Shown piece after piece: positions 35,558 to 44,796 of a stretch of 64,000 nt of DNA (positions are counted from its first letter, which is position 1; the number at the start of each line of letters is the position of its first letter). A program made the translations under genes and the position numbers. Source of the DNA: Aeromicrobium sp. Leaf245 (GTDB lineage Bacteria; Actinomycetota; Actinomycetes; Propionibacteriales; Nocardioidaceae); NCBI RefSeq assembly GCF_942548115.1, contig NZ_OW824151.1, positions 3,224,001-3,288,000 of the forward strand, in the 5' to 3' direction. The notes beneath the pieces were generated by a model that was given only the letters and a program-made list of their open reading frames with translations, searched no databases and had not been told where the DNA came from.

Positions 35558-37933
35558 TCAGAGCTTCTCGACGGGGGCGTAGCGCAGGAGCAGGCGCTTG
35601 ACGCCCTGGGAGCCGAAGTCGACGCTCGCGACGGCGTTGTCGCCCTGGCCGTCGAGGGCCACGACGGTGCCGAGGCCGAAGCTGTCGTGGGTGACGCGGT
35701 CCCCCGGGTCGAGCGAGGGGATGTCGCGCTTGCGCTGCGACCGGGCCGCCGCGGCCTTGGCCGTGAAGGCCGGGGCGCTGGACGTGGACCGACCGCTGGA
35801 CGACGCGGCTCGGGTCCAGGCCGTGGGCGACTGCGCCTCACGACGCCAGTCGAGCAGGTGGCCGGGCAGCTCGTCGAGGAAGCGTGACGCCGGGTTGTAC
35901 GAGGGGGCGCCCCACGCCGCCCGGCTCATGGCGCGCGTGACGTAGAGCCGCTCGCGGGCCCGTGTGATGCCGACGTAGGCGAGACGTCGCTCCTCCTGCA
36001 GCTCGGAGGCGTCGCCGAGGGCCCGAAGGTGCGGGAAGACGCCGTCCTCGAGCCCGGTCAGGAACACCACGGGGAACTCCAGGCCCTTGGCGGTGTGCAG
36101 GGTCATCAGGGTGACCACCCCGTCACCCTCGTCGGGCACGGCGTCGGCGTCGGCCACGAGCGCGACCTGCTCGAGGAACGCCTCCAGCGACCCGCGCGTC
36201 AGGTCGCCGTCCTCGCGGCCGGTCTCCTCGTCGGTGACCGTCGAGGCGTTCACGACGAACTCGCGCGCGACGGCCACCAGCTCGGCCAGGTTCTCGACGC
36301 GGGTCTCGTCCTGCGGGTCCTTGCTCGACTCGAGCGCGGTCAGGTAGCCGGTGCGGGTGAGCGCGGCCTCGAGCACGACGTCGGCGGGTTCGCCCGACAG
36401 GGCCAGCTCGCGCAGCTCGGCCATGGTCTCGGCGAAGGTGGTGACGGCGTTGAGCGAGCGCGAGGCCAGGTCACCGGCCTCCTTCGCGCGCTGCAGACCG
36501 TCCCAGAACGAGATCTGCTCGCGTGCGGCGAACCGCTCGACCGCGGCCTGCGCGCCGTCGCCGATGCCGCGCTTGGGCTCGTTGACGATGCGTCGCAGCG
36601 AGACCGTGTCGCGGGGGTTGATCAGCGCGCGCACGTAGGCGAGCGCGTCCTTGATCTCCTTGCGCTCGTAGAACCGCACCCCGCCGACGACGCGGTACGG
36701 CAGGCCCACGCGGATGAAGACCTCCTCGAACACGCGCGACTGCGCGTTGGTGCGGTAGAAGACGGCGACGTCGGAGGCCTTGGCGTCGCCGGCATCGGTC
36801 AGCCGGTCGACCTCGTCGGCGATGAACTGGGCCTCGTCGCGCTCGTCGTCGCCGACGTAGCCGACGATGCGCTCGCCCTCGCCGGCCGCCGACCACAGGT
36901 TCTTGTCCTTGCGTCCCTCGTTGCGGCTGATGACGGCGTTGGCGGCGTTGAGGATGGTCTGGGTCGAGCGGTAGTTCTGCTCCAGCAGCACGGTGGAGGC
37001 GTTCGGGTAGTCCTCCTCGAACTCCAGGATGTTGCGGATGTTGGCACCGCGGAAGGCGTAGATGGACTGGTCGGAGTCGCCCACGACCATGAGGTCGAGG
37101 TCCGGGTCGGTCTCGGGGTCGCACAGCTCGCGCACGAGGGCGTACTGCGCGTGGTTGGTGTCCTGGTACTCGTCGACGAGCACGTGCCGGAAGCGGCGGC
37201 GGTAGGTCTCGCGGACGTCGGGGAACGCCTGGAACAGGTGGACGGTCTGCATGATCAGGTCGTCGAAGTCCATGGCGTTGGCCGCGCGCAGCCGCTGCTG
37301 GTAGAGCCCGTAGGCCTCGGCGTAGAGCTCCTCGGTGCCGTTGGTGGCGTGACCACCCGCGGACTCGTGGTCGACCAGGTCGTTCTTGAGGTTGGAGACC
37401 CAGTGCAGGACCGCGCGCGGGTTCACCCGCTTGGGGTCCAGGCCCATGTCGCGGCAGACCATGGTCATGAGGCGTCGGGAGTCGGCTGCGTCGTAGATGC
37501 TGAACGTCGACGTGTAGCCGAAGCGGTTGGCCTCGCGCCGCAGGATGCGCACGCACGAGGAGTGGAACGTGCTCACCCACATGGCTCGCGACGGCCCGCC
37601 CACCAGCTCGGCCACGCGCTCGCGCATCTCGGCGGCGGCCTTGTTGGTGAAGGTGATGGCCAGGATCGAGCCCGGATGGGCGCCGCGTGCGGCGATCAGC
37701 CAGGCGATGCGTCGGGTGAGGACGCGGGTCTTGCCGGACCCGGCACCGGCCACCACGAGCACCGGACCGGGAGCGTGGGACACGGCAGCCCGCTGGGCGT
37801 CGTTCAGTCCCTCGAGCAGCGTCTCCGAGCGCGCCGCGCGCCGCCCGGACCGCCCGCTGCCGGCACCACCTCCGGTGCCGTCGGAGGGAGACGGGGGGCG
37901 GGCACCTTGGGGCACGGGGAACGGCAGCGTCAT
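35558..37933 (-). CDS. pcrA: ATP-dependent DNA helicase PcrA (UvrD/Rep superfamily 1)
   Basis: The 791-residue protein has the SF1 helicase motifs in order: Walker A VVAGAGSGKTRVLTRRIAWL, LITFTNKAAAEMRERV-type (here AITFTNKAAAEMRERV), VDEYQDTNHAQY, VGDSDQSIYAFRGA, LEQNYRSTQTIL, YRVVGGVRFYERKEIKDALAY, LMTLHTAKGLEFPVVFL and LAYVGITRARERLYVTRA. It unwinds DNA 3' to 5' in nucleotide excision and replication repair. The C-terminal segment after about 690 contains the GDRVTHDSFGLGTVVAL module, typical for PcrA. ATG at 37933. Confidence 0.97.
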   Translation of the reverse strand: MTLPFPVPQGARPPSPSDGTGGGAGSGRSGRRAARSETLLEGLNDAQRAAVSHAPGPVLVVAGAGSGKTRVLTRRIAWLIAARGAHPGSILAITFTNKAAAEMRERVAELVGGPSRAMWVSTFHSSCVRILRREANRFGYTSTFSIYDAADSRRLMTMVCRDMGLDPKRVNPRAVLHWVSNLKNDLVDHESAGGHATNGTEELYAEAYGLYQQRLRAANAMDFDDLIMQTVHLFQAFPDVRETYRRRFRHVLVDEYQDTNHAQYALVRELCDPETDPDLDLMVVGDSDQSIYAFRGANIRNILEFEEDYPNASTVLLEQNYRSTQTILNAANAVISRNEGRKDKNLWSAAGEGERIVGYVGDDERDEAQFIADEVDRLTDAGDAKASDVAVFYRTNAQSRVFEEVFIRVGLPYRVVGGVRFYERKEIKDALAYVRALINPRDTVSLRRIVNEPKRGIGDGAQAAVERFAAREQISFWDGLQRAKEAGDLASRSLNAVTTFAETMAELRELALSGEPADVVLEAALTRTGYLTALESSKDPQDETRVENLAELVAVAREFVVNASTVTDEETGREDGDLTRGSLEAFLEQVALVADADAVPDEGDGVVTLMTLHTAKGLEFPVVFLTGLEDGVFPHLRALGDASELQEERRLAYVGITRARERLYVTRAMSRAAWGAPSYNPASRFLDELPGHLLDWRREAQSPTAWTRAASSSGRSTSSAPAFTAKAAAARSQRKRDIPSLDPGDRVTHDSFGLGTVVALDGQGDNAVASVDFGSQGVKRLLLRYAPVEKL

Positions 37934-38028
37934 GACCGGTCCAGCCTAGACGGGAGGCCTGACACCCCGATCCCGCCACCTCCGGCTCGCCTGCCACCGA
38001 GGCGGCCCGCCCCGGCTCGCCCGCAGAC

Positions 38029-38057
38029 TTGATTGTGTCACTACAATGCGATACAAA
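38029..38057 (+). promoter_or_regulatory. Promoter and putative GntR operator
   Basis: TTGATT (38029-38034) and TACAAA (38052-38057) with 17 bp spacing make a sigma-A-like promoter. The same stretch holds an imperfect inverted repeat with TTGTGTCAC (38033-38041) and GCGATACAA (38048-38056), a TTGT...ACAA layout. The YtrA-type regulator two genes on could bind here and control its own operon. Confidence 0.5.
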
Positions 38058-38098
38058 GGTTGAGACAAACCGTCGTCGAACCGGATCGGGGACCGACC

Positions 38099-38920
38099 AT
38101 GAGCACCACCACCCTCGTCATCGTCCTGCTCGCACTCGCCGTCGTGCTGTACTGCACGGCACCGCGCCAGGCAGTGGCCCACGCCGCCGTCTGGGCACGG
38201 CGCACCCGGGTCGACGTCGACTGCGACGCCCTGGTCGCCGAGCTGACCCACCGACTCCAGGTCGGGGCCGTGGGTGCCGGCATCGGGACTCTCCTCGGCA
38301 TCGTGCCGCTCGTGGCGGGGGCCGGGACGGGCGACACCTCCGGGCCCGACGGCCTCGCCGACGTCGCGATCGTCCTGACCTCGACCGTCGTGTGCGCCGT
38401 CGCCTCCGAGGCCGTCAACGTCGTGCGCCGGACCCCGTCACCCCGCGGCCGCCGAGCCGCGTCGCTCGTGCCGCGCACGGCTCACGGCAGCACCGCTGAA
38501 CGGATCGGCGAGCTGGCCCTCGTCGTCGCGGCCGTCGCCGGGTTCGCGCTCGCCGTGGCCACCCTCGTCGACGGCGTCGACGGCGGGAACGGCGCCGTGG
38601 CCGCCGCGAGCGGGGCCCTCGTCGTGATGGTCGTCTGCATCGGCGTCCGAGCCCGCATGGTGCGGCAGGCGCTCGTCGCGGAGGACGACCAGACCCTGGC
38701 CGTCGCGACCGTCGCCGGCGCCGTGAGCATCGACCGGTTCACCGAGAACCTGCTCGCCAGCGGCGGCGTCCTGACGCTCACGGCTCTGCTCGCCCCCGCG
38801 ATCGCCGCCGGTCCGGGGGCGCTGCGCACGACGGCCCTCGTCCTCGGCGCACTCGTGGTCGTCCTCGTCGGCGGGCTCGTCGCCGTCCGGCGGACCAACC
38901 GACAGGCGGTGGCCGCGTGA
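38099..38920 (+). CDS. Hypothetical membrane protein in a GntR operon
   Basis: The 273-residue protein is not a family I recognise. It has about seven hydrophobic stretches (including ALAVVLYCTA near 12, GAVGAGIGTLLGIVPLVAGA near 57, VVAAVAGFALAVATLV near 143 and LVVVLVGGLVAVRRT near the end). The ATG at 38099 is the first good one after the promoter. The stop overlaps the GTG of the GntR gene by 4 nt. As YtrA-type regulators often control the membrane system encoded beside them, the protein may be its target or part of a transporter. Confidence 0.68.
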   Translation: MSTTTLVIVLLALAVVLYCTAPRQAVAHAAVWARRTRVDVDCDALVAELTHRLQVGAVGAGIGTLLGIVPLVAGAGTGDTSGPDGLADVAIVLTSTVVCAVASEAVNVVRRTPSPRGRRAASLVPRTAHGSTAERIGELALVVAAVAGFALAVATLVDGVDGGNGAVAAASGALVVMVVCIGVRARMVRQALVAEDDQTLAVATVAGAVSIDRFTENLLASGGVLTLTALLAPAIAAGPGALRTTALVLGALVVVLVGGLVAVRRTNRQAVAA

Positions 38921-39273
38921 TCGCCCTCGTGGTGGACCCGGCCACGGCCGAGCCCCCGTTCGAGCAGGTGCGTCGGCAGGTGGCCGCGGGCGCGGCCGAC
39001 GGCTCCCTGCCGCCCGGGCACAAGCTGCCGACCGTCCGCCAGCTGGCCGCCGACCTGGGGCTCGCGGTCAACACCGTGGCCCGCGCCTACCGCGAGCTCG
39101 AGGCCGACGGCGTGATCGAGACCCACGGCCGACGCGGCACCTTCGTCGCCGCCGCGGTCGCCGTGGACGAGGACACCCGCGCCTCGGCCACCCGCTACGC
39201 CGCCGACGCCCGCCGGGCAGGACTCTCCCGCGACCAGGCGCTGCGGCTCGTCGAGGACGCGTGGGGCCGATGA
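38917..39273 (+). CDS. GntR family transcriptional regulator, YtrA subfamily
   Basis: At 118 residues this is a short GntR protein of the YtrA type: the winged HTH occupies most of it (PPFEQVRRQVAAGAADGSLP, LPTVRQLAADLGLAVNTVAR, AYRELEADGVIETHGRRGT) with only a short C-terminal helix. YtrA members sense envelope or antibiotic stress and repress their own operon. It is translated after the membrane protein (GTGA overlap) and before the GNAT gene (ATGA overlap), in one operon. Confidence 0.9.
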   Translation: MIALVVDPATAEPPFEQVRRQVAAGAADGSLPPGHKLPTVRQLAADLGLAVNTVARAYRELEADGVIETHGRRGTFVAAAVAVDEDTRASATRYAADARRAGLSRDQALRLVEDAWGR

Positions 39274-39713
39274 ACGCCGACCCCGTGTCCGTCCGGCTCG
39301 CCGGGGAGCGCGACCTCGACGAGCTGACCGACCTCTGGGAGCGGGCGGCTCGGACCAGCCACGGGTTCATGTCCGACGACGACTTCGCCGAGGCCCACCC
39401 GTACCTGCGCGACGCCCTGCTGCCGTCCATGGACGTCTGGGTGGCCGAGGACGACACCGGGCGCCCGCTCGGACTCGCCGGCGTGCGGGGGCCGCACCTG
39501 GAGCTCCTCTACGTCGAGCCCGCCGTGCACGGCACCGGCATCGGCACCCTGCTGCTCGACCACGTGCGCCCCACCAGCGTGGAGGTCTATGCGGGCAACA
39601 CCCACGGCCTCGGCTTCTACACCGCACACGGCTTCAGGCGTCTGCGCACCCACACCACCGACGCCTTCGGCCGCCCGTTCCCGGTCGTGCACCTGGTGCG
39701 CGACGCGCCCTGA
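39270..39713 (+). CDS. GNAT family N-acetyltransferase
   Basis: The 147-residue single-domain GNAT has the acetyl-CoA loop LELLYVEPAVHGTGIGTLLL near residue 75, followed by VEVYAGNTHGLGFYTAHGFR and a C-terminal strand with VHLVRDAP. The substrate is unknown. ATG at 39270 overlaps the GntR stop (ATGA), so it is coupled to the regulator. The longer start at 39261 is inside the regulator's last codons and unneeded. Confidence 0.87.
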   Translation: MNADPVSVRLAGERDLDELTDLWERAARTSHGFMSDDDFAEAHPYLRDALLPSMDVWVAEDDTGRPLGLAGVRGPHLELLYVEPAVHGTGIGTLLLDHVRPTSVEVYAGNTHGLGFYTAHGFRRLRTHTTDAFGRPFPVVHLVRDAP

Positions 39714-39717
39714 CCCC

Positions 39718-39741
39718 GCTCGGGTGGTCCGGCGCCCGAGC
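39718..39741. terminator. Terminator hairpin between GNAT gene and zwf
   Basis: GCTCGGG and CCCGAGC with a 10 nt loop, between two convergent genes; 7 bp stem. Confidence 0.55.
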
Positions 39742-39748
39742 TGCTGGG

Positions 39749-41182
39749 CTACTGGGCGAACTCGTTGGGGTTGCGCCACGTCCGCTCGAACGGCAGCCGC
39801 CAGGCACGCGGGGCGATCAGCTGGTGCACCGAGTTCGGACCCCAGGTTCCCGGCGGGTACGGGCGCACCGGCGGCGGGTCGTCGAGCAGCGGCTGGGAGA
39901 TCTCCCACAGCCGCTCGATGCCCTCCGCGGTGGTGAACAGGGTCCGCTCCCCCTTCATCGCGTCGAGGATGAGCCGCTCGTAGGCCTCGAGCACCTCGTC
40001 GGCGCGGGCCGTGTCCTGCATGGCGAACTGCATGGACAGCTTGTCCAGACGCATGCCCGGCCCGGGTCGCTTGCCGTAGAACGACAACGACATGCGCGAG
40101 GAGTCGGCGAGGTCGAAGGTCAGGTGGTCCGGACCCGACAGCCCCACGCCCGAGCCGGCGGGGAACATCGACTTCGGCGGCTCCCGGAAGGCGATCGAGA
40201 TGATGCGCGCCCCCTCGGCCATCTGCTTGCCGGTCCGCAGGTAGAACGGCACCCCGGCCCAGCGCCAGTTGTCGATCTGCGCGCGGAGCGCCACGAAGGT
40301 CTCCGTCTCGGAGTCGTGCTGCACCCCGGGCTCCTCGCGGTAGCCCTGGTACTGGCCCCGCACGACGTCGGACGGCCGCAGCGGCAGCATCGACCGGAAG
40401 ACCTTGTTCTTCTCCTCGCTGATGGAGTCGGAGTCGAGCGACGTCGGCGGCTCCATCGCCATGAACGCGAGGATCTGGAACAGGTGCGTCACGACCATGT
40501 CCTTGAACGCGCCCGTGCCCTCGTAGAAGCCCGAGCGGCCCTTGAGCGACAGCGTCTCGGGAACGTCGATCTGGACGTGGTCGATGAACGTGCGGTTCCA
40601 GATCGGCTCGAACAGGCCGTTCGCGAACCGGAACGCGAGGATGTTGAGGGCCGCCTCCTTGCCCAGGAAGTGGTCGATGCGGAAGATCTGCTGCTCGTCG
40701 AAGACCTCGTGGATCCGCGCGTTGAGCGAGCGGGCCGAGGCGAGGTCGGTGCCGAACGGCTTCTCCATGATGATCCGCGAGCGGTCCACCAGGCGTGCAT
40801 GCGCCAGCGTCTGCACGACGTCGATCGCGGCCTTCGGCGGCACGCTCAGGTAGTGCAGGCGCCGCGGCTCACCACCCAGCTCCGCCTCGAGGGACGCCGC
40901 CATCTCGGCCAGCCGCTCGGGGCCCTCGGACACGTTGACGTAGTGCAGCTTGGGGGCGAAGTCGTCCCACTCCGCGTCCGGGACGGGACGTCCGAACTCC
41001 TGGCAGGCCTGCTGCGCGAACGCCCGGAAGCCGTCGTCGTCGAGGTCGTCCATGGACACCGCGATGATGCGCGAGTCCGCGACCAGCCTCGAGCGCAGCA
41101 GGTGCAGCAGCCCGGGGAGGAGCTTGCGTCGGGCCAGGTCGCCGGTCGCGCCGAACAGCACGATCAGGTGCGGGTCACTCAT
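39749..41182 (-). CDS. zwf: Glucose-6-phosphate 1-dehydrogenase
   Basis: The 477-residue enzyme oxidises glucose-6-phosphate to 6-phosphogluconolactone with NADP, entering the pentose phosphate route. The nucleotide loop is LIVLFGATGDLARRKLLPGL, the catalytic site is FRIDHFLGKEAALNILAFRF, and near residue 340 is LSGPDHLTFDLADSSRMSLS. ATG at 41182, 6 nt after TAGCCT. It is an unusual relative that may use NAD or NADP; that cannot be told. No opcA or tal gene is next to it, unlike in many actinobacteria. Confidence 0.95.
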   Translation of the reverse strand: MSDPHLIVLFGATGDLARRKLLPGLLHLLRSRLVADSRIIAVSMDDLDDDGFRAFAQQACQEFGRPVPDAEWDDFAPKLHYVNVSEGPERLAEMAASLEAELGGEPRRLHYLSVPPKAAIDVVQTLAHARLVDRSRIIMEKPFGTDLASARSLNARIHEVFDEQQIFRIDHFLGKEAALNILAFRFANGLFEPIWNRTFIDHVQIDVPETLSLKGRSGFYEGTGAFKDMVVTHLFQILAFMAMEPPTSLDSDSISEEKNKVFRSMLPLRPSDVVRGQYQGYREEPGVQHDSETETFVALRAQIDNWRWAGVPFYLRTGKQMAEGARIISIAFREPPKSMFPAGSGVGLSGPDHLTFDLADSSRMSLSFYGKRPGPGMRLDKLSMQFAMQDTARADEVLEAYERLILDAMKGERTLFTTAEGIERLWEISQPLLDDPPPVRPYPPGTWGPNSVHQLIAPRAWRLPFERTWRNPNEFAQ

Positions 41183-41188
41183 GGTCCG

Positions 41189-41194
41189 AGGCTA
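41189..41194 (-). promoter_or_regulatory. -10 element of a leaderless zwf promoter
   Basis: TAGCCT on the minus strand ends 6 nt before the ATG at 41182. Confidence 0.45.
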
Positions 41195-41344
41195 GACCCG
41201 GTTCGTTGCGGACGGGTGAACGTCGCTCGATCGCCGCACCGAGCGACCCAACGGAGCGCCAGGGTCGACCCGGGGTGCCCCCAGGGTCGCGACCAGCGTG
41301 CTCCCCGATGCCCCAGGACGTCCTGCAGGACAAGGCTGGCCGCC

Positions 41345-42274
41345 ATGATCACGATCGACTCCCTCACCAAGTCGTACGGGCGGTTCACCGCCGTCGACGA
41401 CGTCACCTTCACCGCCCGCCCGGGGCGCGTGACCGGCTTCCTCGGCCCGAACGGCGCCGGCAAGTCGACCACGTTGCGCGTGCTGACCGGGCTCACCCCT
41501 GCGACGTCCGGCAGCACCGAGGTGTGCGGACGTCGCTACGTCGACCTGCCGAACCCCGGCCTGGAGGTCGGGGTCCTGCTCGACGCCTCAGCCCAGCACG
41601 CCGGCCGCACCGGTCGCGAGATCCTCACCCTCGCGGCCCGCACCATGGGACTGTCGCCCCGACGCGTCGACGAGATGCTCGACCTCGTCTCGCTGTCGGA
41701 GGCCGAGTCGGCGCGCCGCGTGCGTCACTACTCCCTCGGCATGCGCCAGCGCCTCGGCCTGGCGACGGCCCTGCTCGGTCGGCCCGAGGTCCTCGTGCTC
41801 GACGAGCCGGCCAACGGGCTGGACCCCGCCGGCATCCGGTGGATGCGCGACGTGCTGCGTCGCTACGCCGACGACGGCGCCACCGTGCTGCTGTCGTCGC
41901 ACCTCCTGCACGAGATCGAGGTGGTCGCCGACGACCTCGTCGTCATCGGGCAGGGCCGCATCGTGGCCCAGGGCACGAAGGCCGAGCTGCTGGCCTCGGC
42001 CGGCACCGTCGTGCGCAGCCCCGACCTCCTCGCCCTGCGTGGGGCACTCGCCGCGGCGGGCCACCGCACCACCGACGTCGGCGACGGGCTGCGCGTGGAC
42101 GCCGACCCCGCAGCCGTCGGCCACGTCGCCGTCACGGCGTCGATCCACCTGACCGAGCTGCGCGCCGCCGACGGCGCCGGCCTCGAGGAGATGTTCCTCG
42201 AGCTGACCGCCGGGACGCAGCGCGAGGCCACGCCCAGCCGCGGCACCACGACACCGGCAGGAGCCGCAGCATGA
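41345..42274 (+). CDS. ABC transporter ATP-binding protein (drug-exporter type)
   Basis: The 309-residue ATPase has Walker A FLGPNGAGKSTTLRVLTGL, the signature YSLGMRQRLGLATALLG, and Walker B VLVLDEPANGLDPAGI with the H-loop in LLSSHLLHEIEV. This DrrA/CcmA-like form exports antibiotics, lipids or peptides. A C-terminal extension of about 80 residues follows. The ATG at 41345 is after the main intergenic sequence. The stop overlaps the permease's ATG (ATGA), so the two work as a pair. Confidence 0.92.
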   Translation: MITIDSLTKSYGRFTAVDDVTFTARPGRVTGFLGPNGAGKSTTLRVLTGLTPATSGSTEVCGRRYVDLPNPGLEVGVLLDASAQHAGRTGREILTLAARTMGLSPRRVDEMLDLVSLSEAESARRVRHYSLGMRQRLGLATALLGRPEVLVLDEPANGLDPAGIRWMRDVLRRYADDGATVLLSSHLLHEIEVVADDLVVIGQGRIVAQGTKAELLASAGTVVRSPDLLALRGALAAAGHRTTDVGDGLRVDADPAAVGHVAVTASIHLTELRAADGAGLEEMFLELTAGTQREATPSRGTTTPAGAAA

Positions 42275-43080
42275 GCACCGCCACCCACCCCGCCACCGCT
42301 CCCGCTCGACCTGGCTCGCGCGCCGTGCCCGAGCCGATCCCGTTCGGTCGCGTCGTCGGGGTCGAGATGCGCAAGACGTTCGACACCCGGGCCGGGACGT
42401 GGCTGCTGGCGAGCATCGGCATCGTCGCGGTGCTCGCCACGGCCGCCGTCATGCTGTGGGCACCCGACGACGCCCTGACCTTCGAGACGTTCGGCTCGGC
42501 CGTCGGCACGCCCATGGCGGTGCTGCTGCCCGTGGTCTCGATCCTGCTCGTGACCGGTGAGTGGTCCCAGCGCAGCGGGCTCACCACCTTCACCCTCGTC
42601 CCACGTCGGGGCCGGACCATCGCGGCGAAGGCCGTCGTCACGACGATCATCGGCGTCGGCGCCATGGCACTGGCGCTCGTGGTGGCGCTCGGCGGGGCCT
42701 ACCTCGGACCCGCGCTGCGTGGCACCGAGCCGGTGATCGACCTGACCGTCGGCCAGGTCGGCACGCTGGTGCTCGCGCAGGTGCTCGGCATGTTCGTCGG
42801 GTTCATGCTCGGCGTCGTCACCCGCAGCTCGGCCGTGGCGCTCGTGGCGTACTTCGTGTTCTGGGGTCTCCTGCCGACCCTCAGCCAGCTGCTCTACGCG
42901 ACGCAGGACTGGTACCGCGACGTCGTGGGCTGGGTCGACTTCGGCTGGGCGCACGGCGCGCTCTACGAGGGCGGGCTCTCGGCCACCGAGTGGGCCCAGC
43001 TGGGGGTCACCGGGACGGTGTGGCTGCTCCTGCCGACCCTCGCGGGACTGTGGCTCGTGATGCGTGCCGAGATCTCCTGA
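42271..43080 (+). CDS. ABC transporter permease, DrrB-like
   Basis: The 269-residue protein has six hydrophobic segments, starting with WLLASIGIVAVLATAAVML near residue 45 and ending with VWLLLPTLAGLWLVMRAE. The pattern fits ABC-2 type exporters. It is coupled to the ATPase gene by overlap and ends 6 nt from the end of the convergent antiporter gene. The substrate is unknown. Confidence 0.88.
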   Translation: MSTATHPATAPARPGSRAVPEPIPFGRVVGVEMRKTFDTRAGTWLLASIGIVAVLATAAVMLWAPDDALTFETFGSAVGTPMAVLLPVVSILLVTGEWSQRSGLTTFTLVPRRGRTIAAKAVVTTIIGVGAMALALVVALGGAYLGPALRGTEPVIDLTVGQVGTLVLAQVLGMFVGFMLGVVTRSSAVALVAYFVFWGLLPTLSQLLYATQDWYRDVVGWVDFGWAHGALYEGGLSATEWAQLGVTGTVWLLLPTLAGLWLVMRAEIS

Positions 43081-43086
43081 CGTCCG

Positions 43087-44796
43087 TCAGGGATGCGGCC
43101 GGCGGACCGCGGCGATCTCGGCGACGTCGAGCCGGGACAGGACGCTGTCGAGCACCTGCGAGTCGTACCGGCCCTCGGCACGCAGGTCGAGCAACGCCTC
43201 GCGCTGGTCGTCCAGCACCACACGCCTCAGCCGGGCGAAGTCGTCGAGACGCCGGTCGCGCTCGGGCCCGTCGTCGCCGGCCCACTCCCACTCCGCAGCG
43301 GGGGTGCGGCGGCGGCGCACCTGCTCCACCGCCTCGGGATCGATCGACCGGCCGTCCAGGCCGGTCTCCCGCACCTCCGTGCAGCGGGCGTCGGCCACCT
43401 CCCCCAGCGCGTCGAGGAGCGCCCGGAGCTGCCCGCGGCGCTGCTCCGTGCGGTCGGACTCGGCGCCGAGACGTCGGACCACCCACGACAACGTGCCACC
43501 CTGCACGAGCAGCGAGAGCCCGGCCACGCAGAACGCAGCGAGCACGAGCAGGCTGCGCTGCACCGTGTCGGGCGGGAGTGTCTGGGCGGCGGCGAGCGTG
43601 ATGCACCCGCGCATGCCGGCCCACACGAGGACCACACCGTCGCGACGGCCCAGCCGCTGCTCCTCGTAGAAGGTGAGGTCGGCCTCGCGACGGGCGATCG
43701 CCTGGAGCGCCCTCTCGCGACGTCGCTGGGAGTGCCGTTGGGCGTCGTCGGACGCCAGGTACTCACGAAAGGTGGCCAGGCGTGGGGCATGACGTGCCGA
43801 CGCCTTCCGGTCACGACGCAGCCCGAGGAGCAGGAGCCCGACGTAGAGCGAGCGCCCCACCCACAGCACGGCCAACGCGATGGCCGTCACCGTCGCGAGC
43901 CGGCTCCACGGCTGGCCCGAGGCCTCGAAGTCGGCGATGAGGGGCCGCAGCTCCAGGCCCATCACGAGGAACACCGCACCCTCCAGCAGGAAGGCGATGG
44001 TCCGCCAGTTGACCTCCTCCGCGATCCGGTCCTCCGCCCGCAGCTCCACCAGGCCGCGGGCCCCGATCGCCAGCCCGGCCACGACCACGGCCACGAGACC
44101 GGACCCGCCCAGGTGCTCGGCCGGCGCATAGGCCAGGAAGGGGACGACGAACGAGATCGACGTGGCGACGGTCGCGTCCTCCACGAGCGAGCGCACGAGC
44201 AGGCTGACCGCCGCGACCAGGGCGCCGACGAGCACGGCCACGACGACCGCCTGCACGAAGTCGAGCCCGACCTGCCAGATCGACACCGAGGCCCCCGTGG
44301 CGGCGACCGCAGTCCGCAGCAGCACGAGCGCGGTGGCGTCGTTGAGCATGCTCTCGCCGTCGAGCACCGTGACGAGGCGGGGCGCCACCCCGGTGCGACG
44401 CACGATCGACGTCGCGACGGCGTCGGTCGGGCTCACGATGGCTCCGAGGGCGAATGCCTCGGCGAAGCCGAGCCCCGGCACCACGAGCGGCAGCAGCCAG
44501 CCGAGCGTGGTGGCGGACGCGAGCACGAGCACCACCGACAGGCCGCTGATCGCCTTGAAGTCGCGACGGAAGTCCACCGTCGGCATGTTCACCGACGCCG
44601 CGTAGAGCAGCGGTGGCAACACCCCCGCCAGGATCACCTCCGGTGCGATCTCGAACCGGGGCACCCCCGGGACGTAGGAGATCGCGACACCCACGAGGAC
44701 GAGGATCAGCGGCGCCGCGACCCCCAGACGTCCGGCGAGCGAGGTCGCAGCGACGATGACCAGCACGCCGATCACGGTGAGGAGCAGTAGATCCAT
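43087..44796 (-). CDS. Na+/H+ antiporter, CPA1 (NhaP/YjcE) family
   Basis: The 569-residue protein has about 12 helices and a cytosolic tail. Family marks: AFALGAIVSPTDAVATSIVR near residue 105, LDGESMLNDATALVLLRTAV near residue 137 (ND pair for ion binding), and VVLVWAGMRGCITLAAAQTL near residue 390. It exchanges Na+ or K+ for protons to control pH and salt. The last 130 residues are charged and soluble. ATG at 44796 is at the edge of the long repeat element. The in-frame extension to 45093 belongs to that element. Confidence 0.92.
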   Translation of the reverse strand: MDLLLLTVIGVLVIVAATSLAGRLGVAAPLILVLVGVAISYVPGVPRFEIAPEVILAGVLPPLLYAASVNMPTVDFRRDFKAISGLSVVLVLASATTLGWLLPLVVPGLGFAEAFALGAIVSPTDAVATSIVRRTGVAPRLVTVLDGESMLNDATALVLLRTAVAATGASVSIWQVGLDFVQAVVVAVLVGALVAAVSLLVRSLVEDATVATSISFVVPFLAYAPAEHLGGSGLVAVVVAGLAIGARGLVELRAEDRIAEEVNWRTIAFLLEGAVFLVMGLELRPLIADFEASGQPWSRLATVTAIALAVLWVGRSLYVGLLLLGLRRDRKASARHAPRLATFREYLASDDAQRHSQRRRERALQAIARREADLTFYEEQRLGRRDGVVLVWAGMRGCITLAAAQTLPPDTVQRSLLVLAAFCVAGLSLLVQGGTLSWVVRRLGAESDRTEQRRGQLRALLDALGEVADARCTEVRETGLDGRSIDPEAVEQVRRRRTPAAEWEWAGDDGPERDRRLDDFARLRRVVLDDQREALLDLRAEGRYDSQVLDSVLSRLDVAEIAAVRRPHP

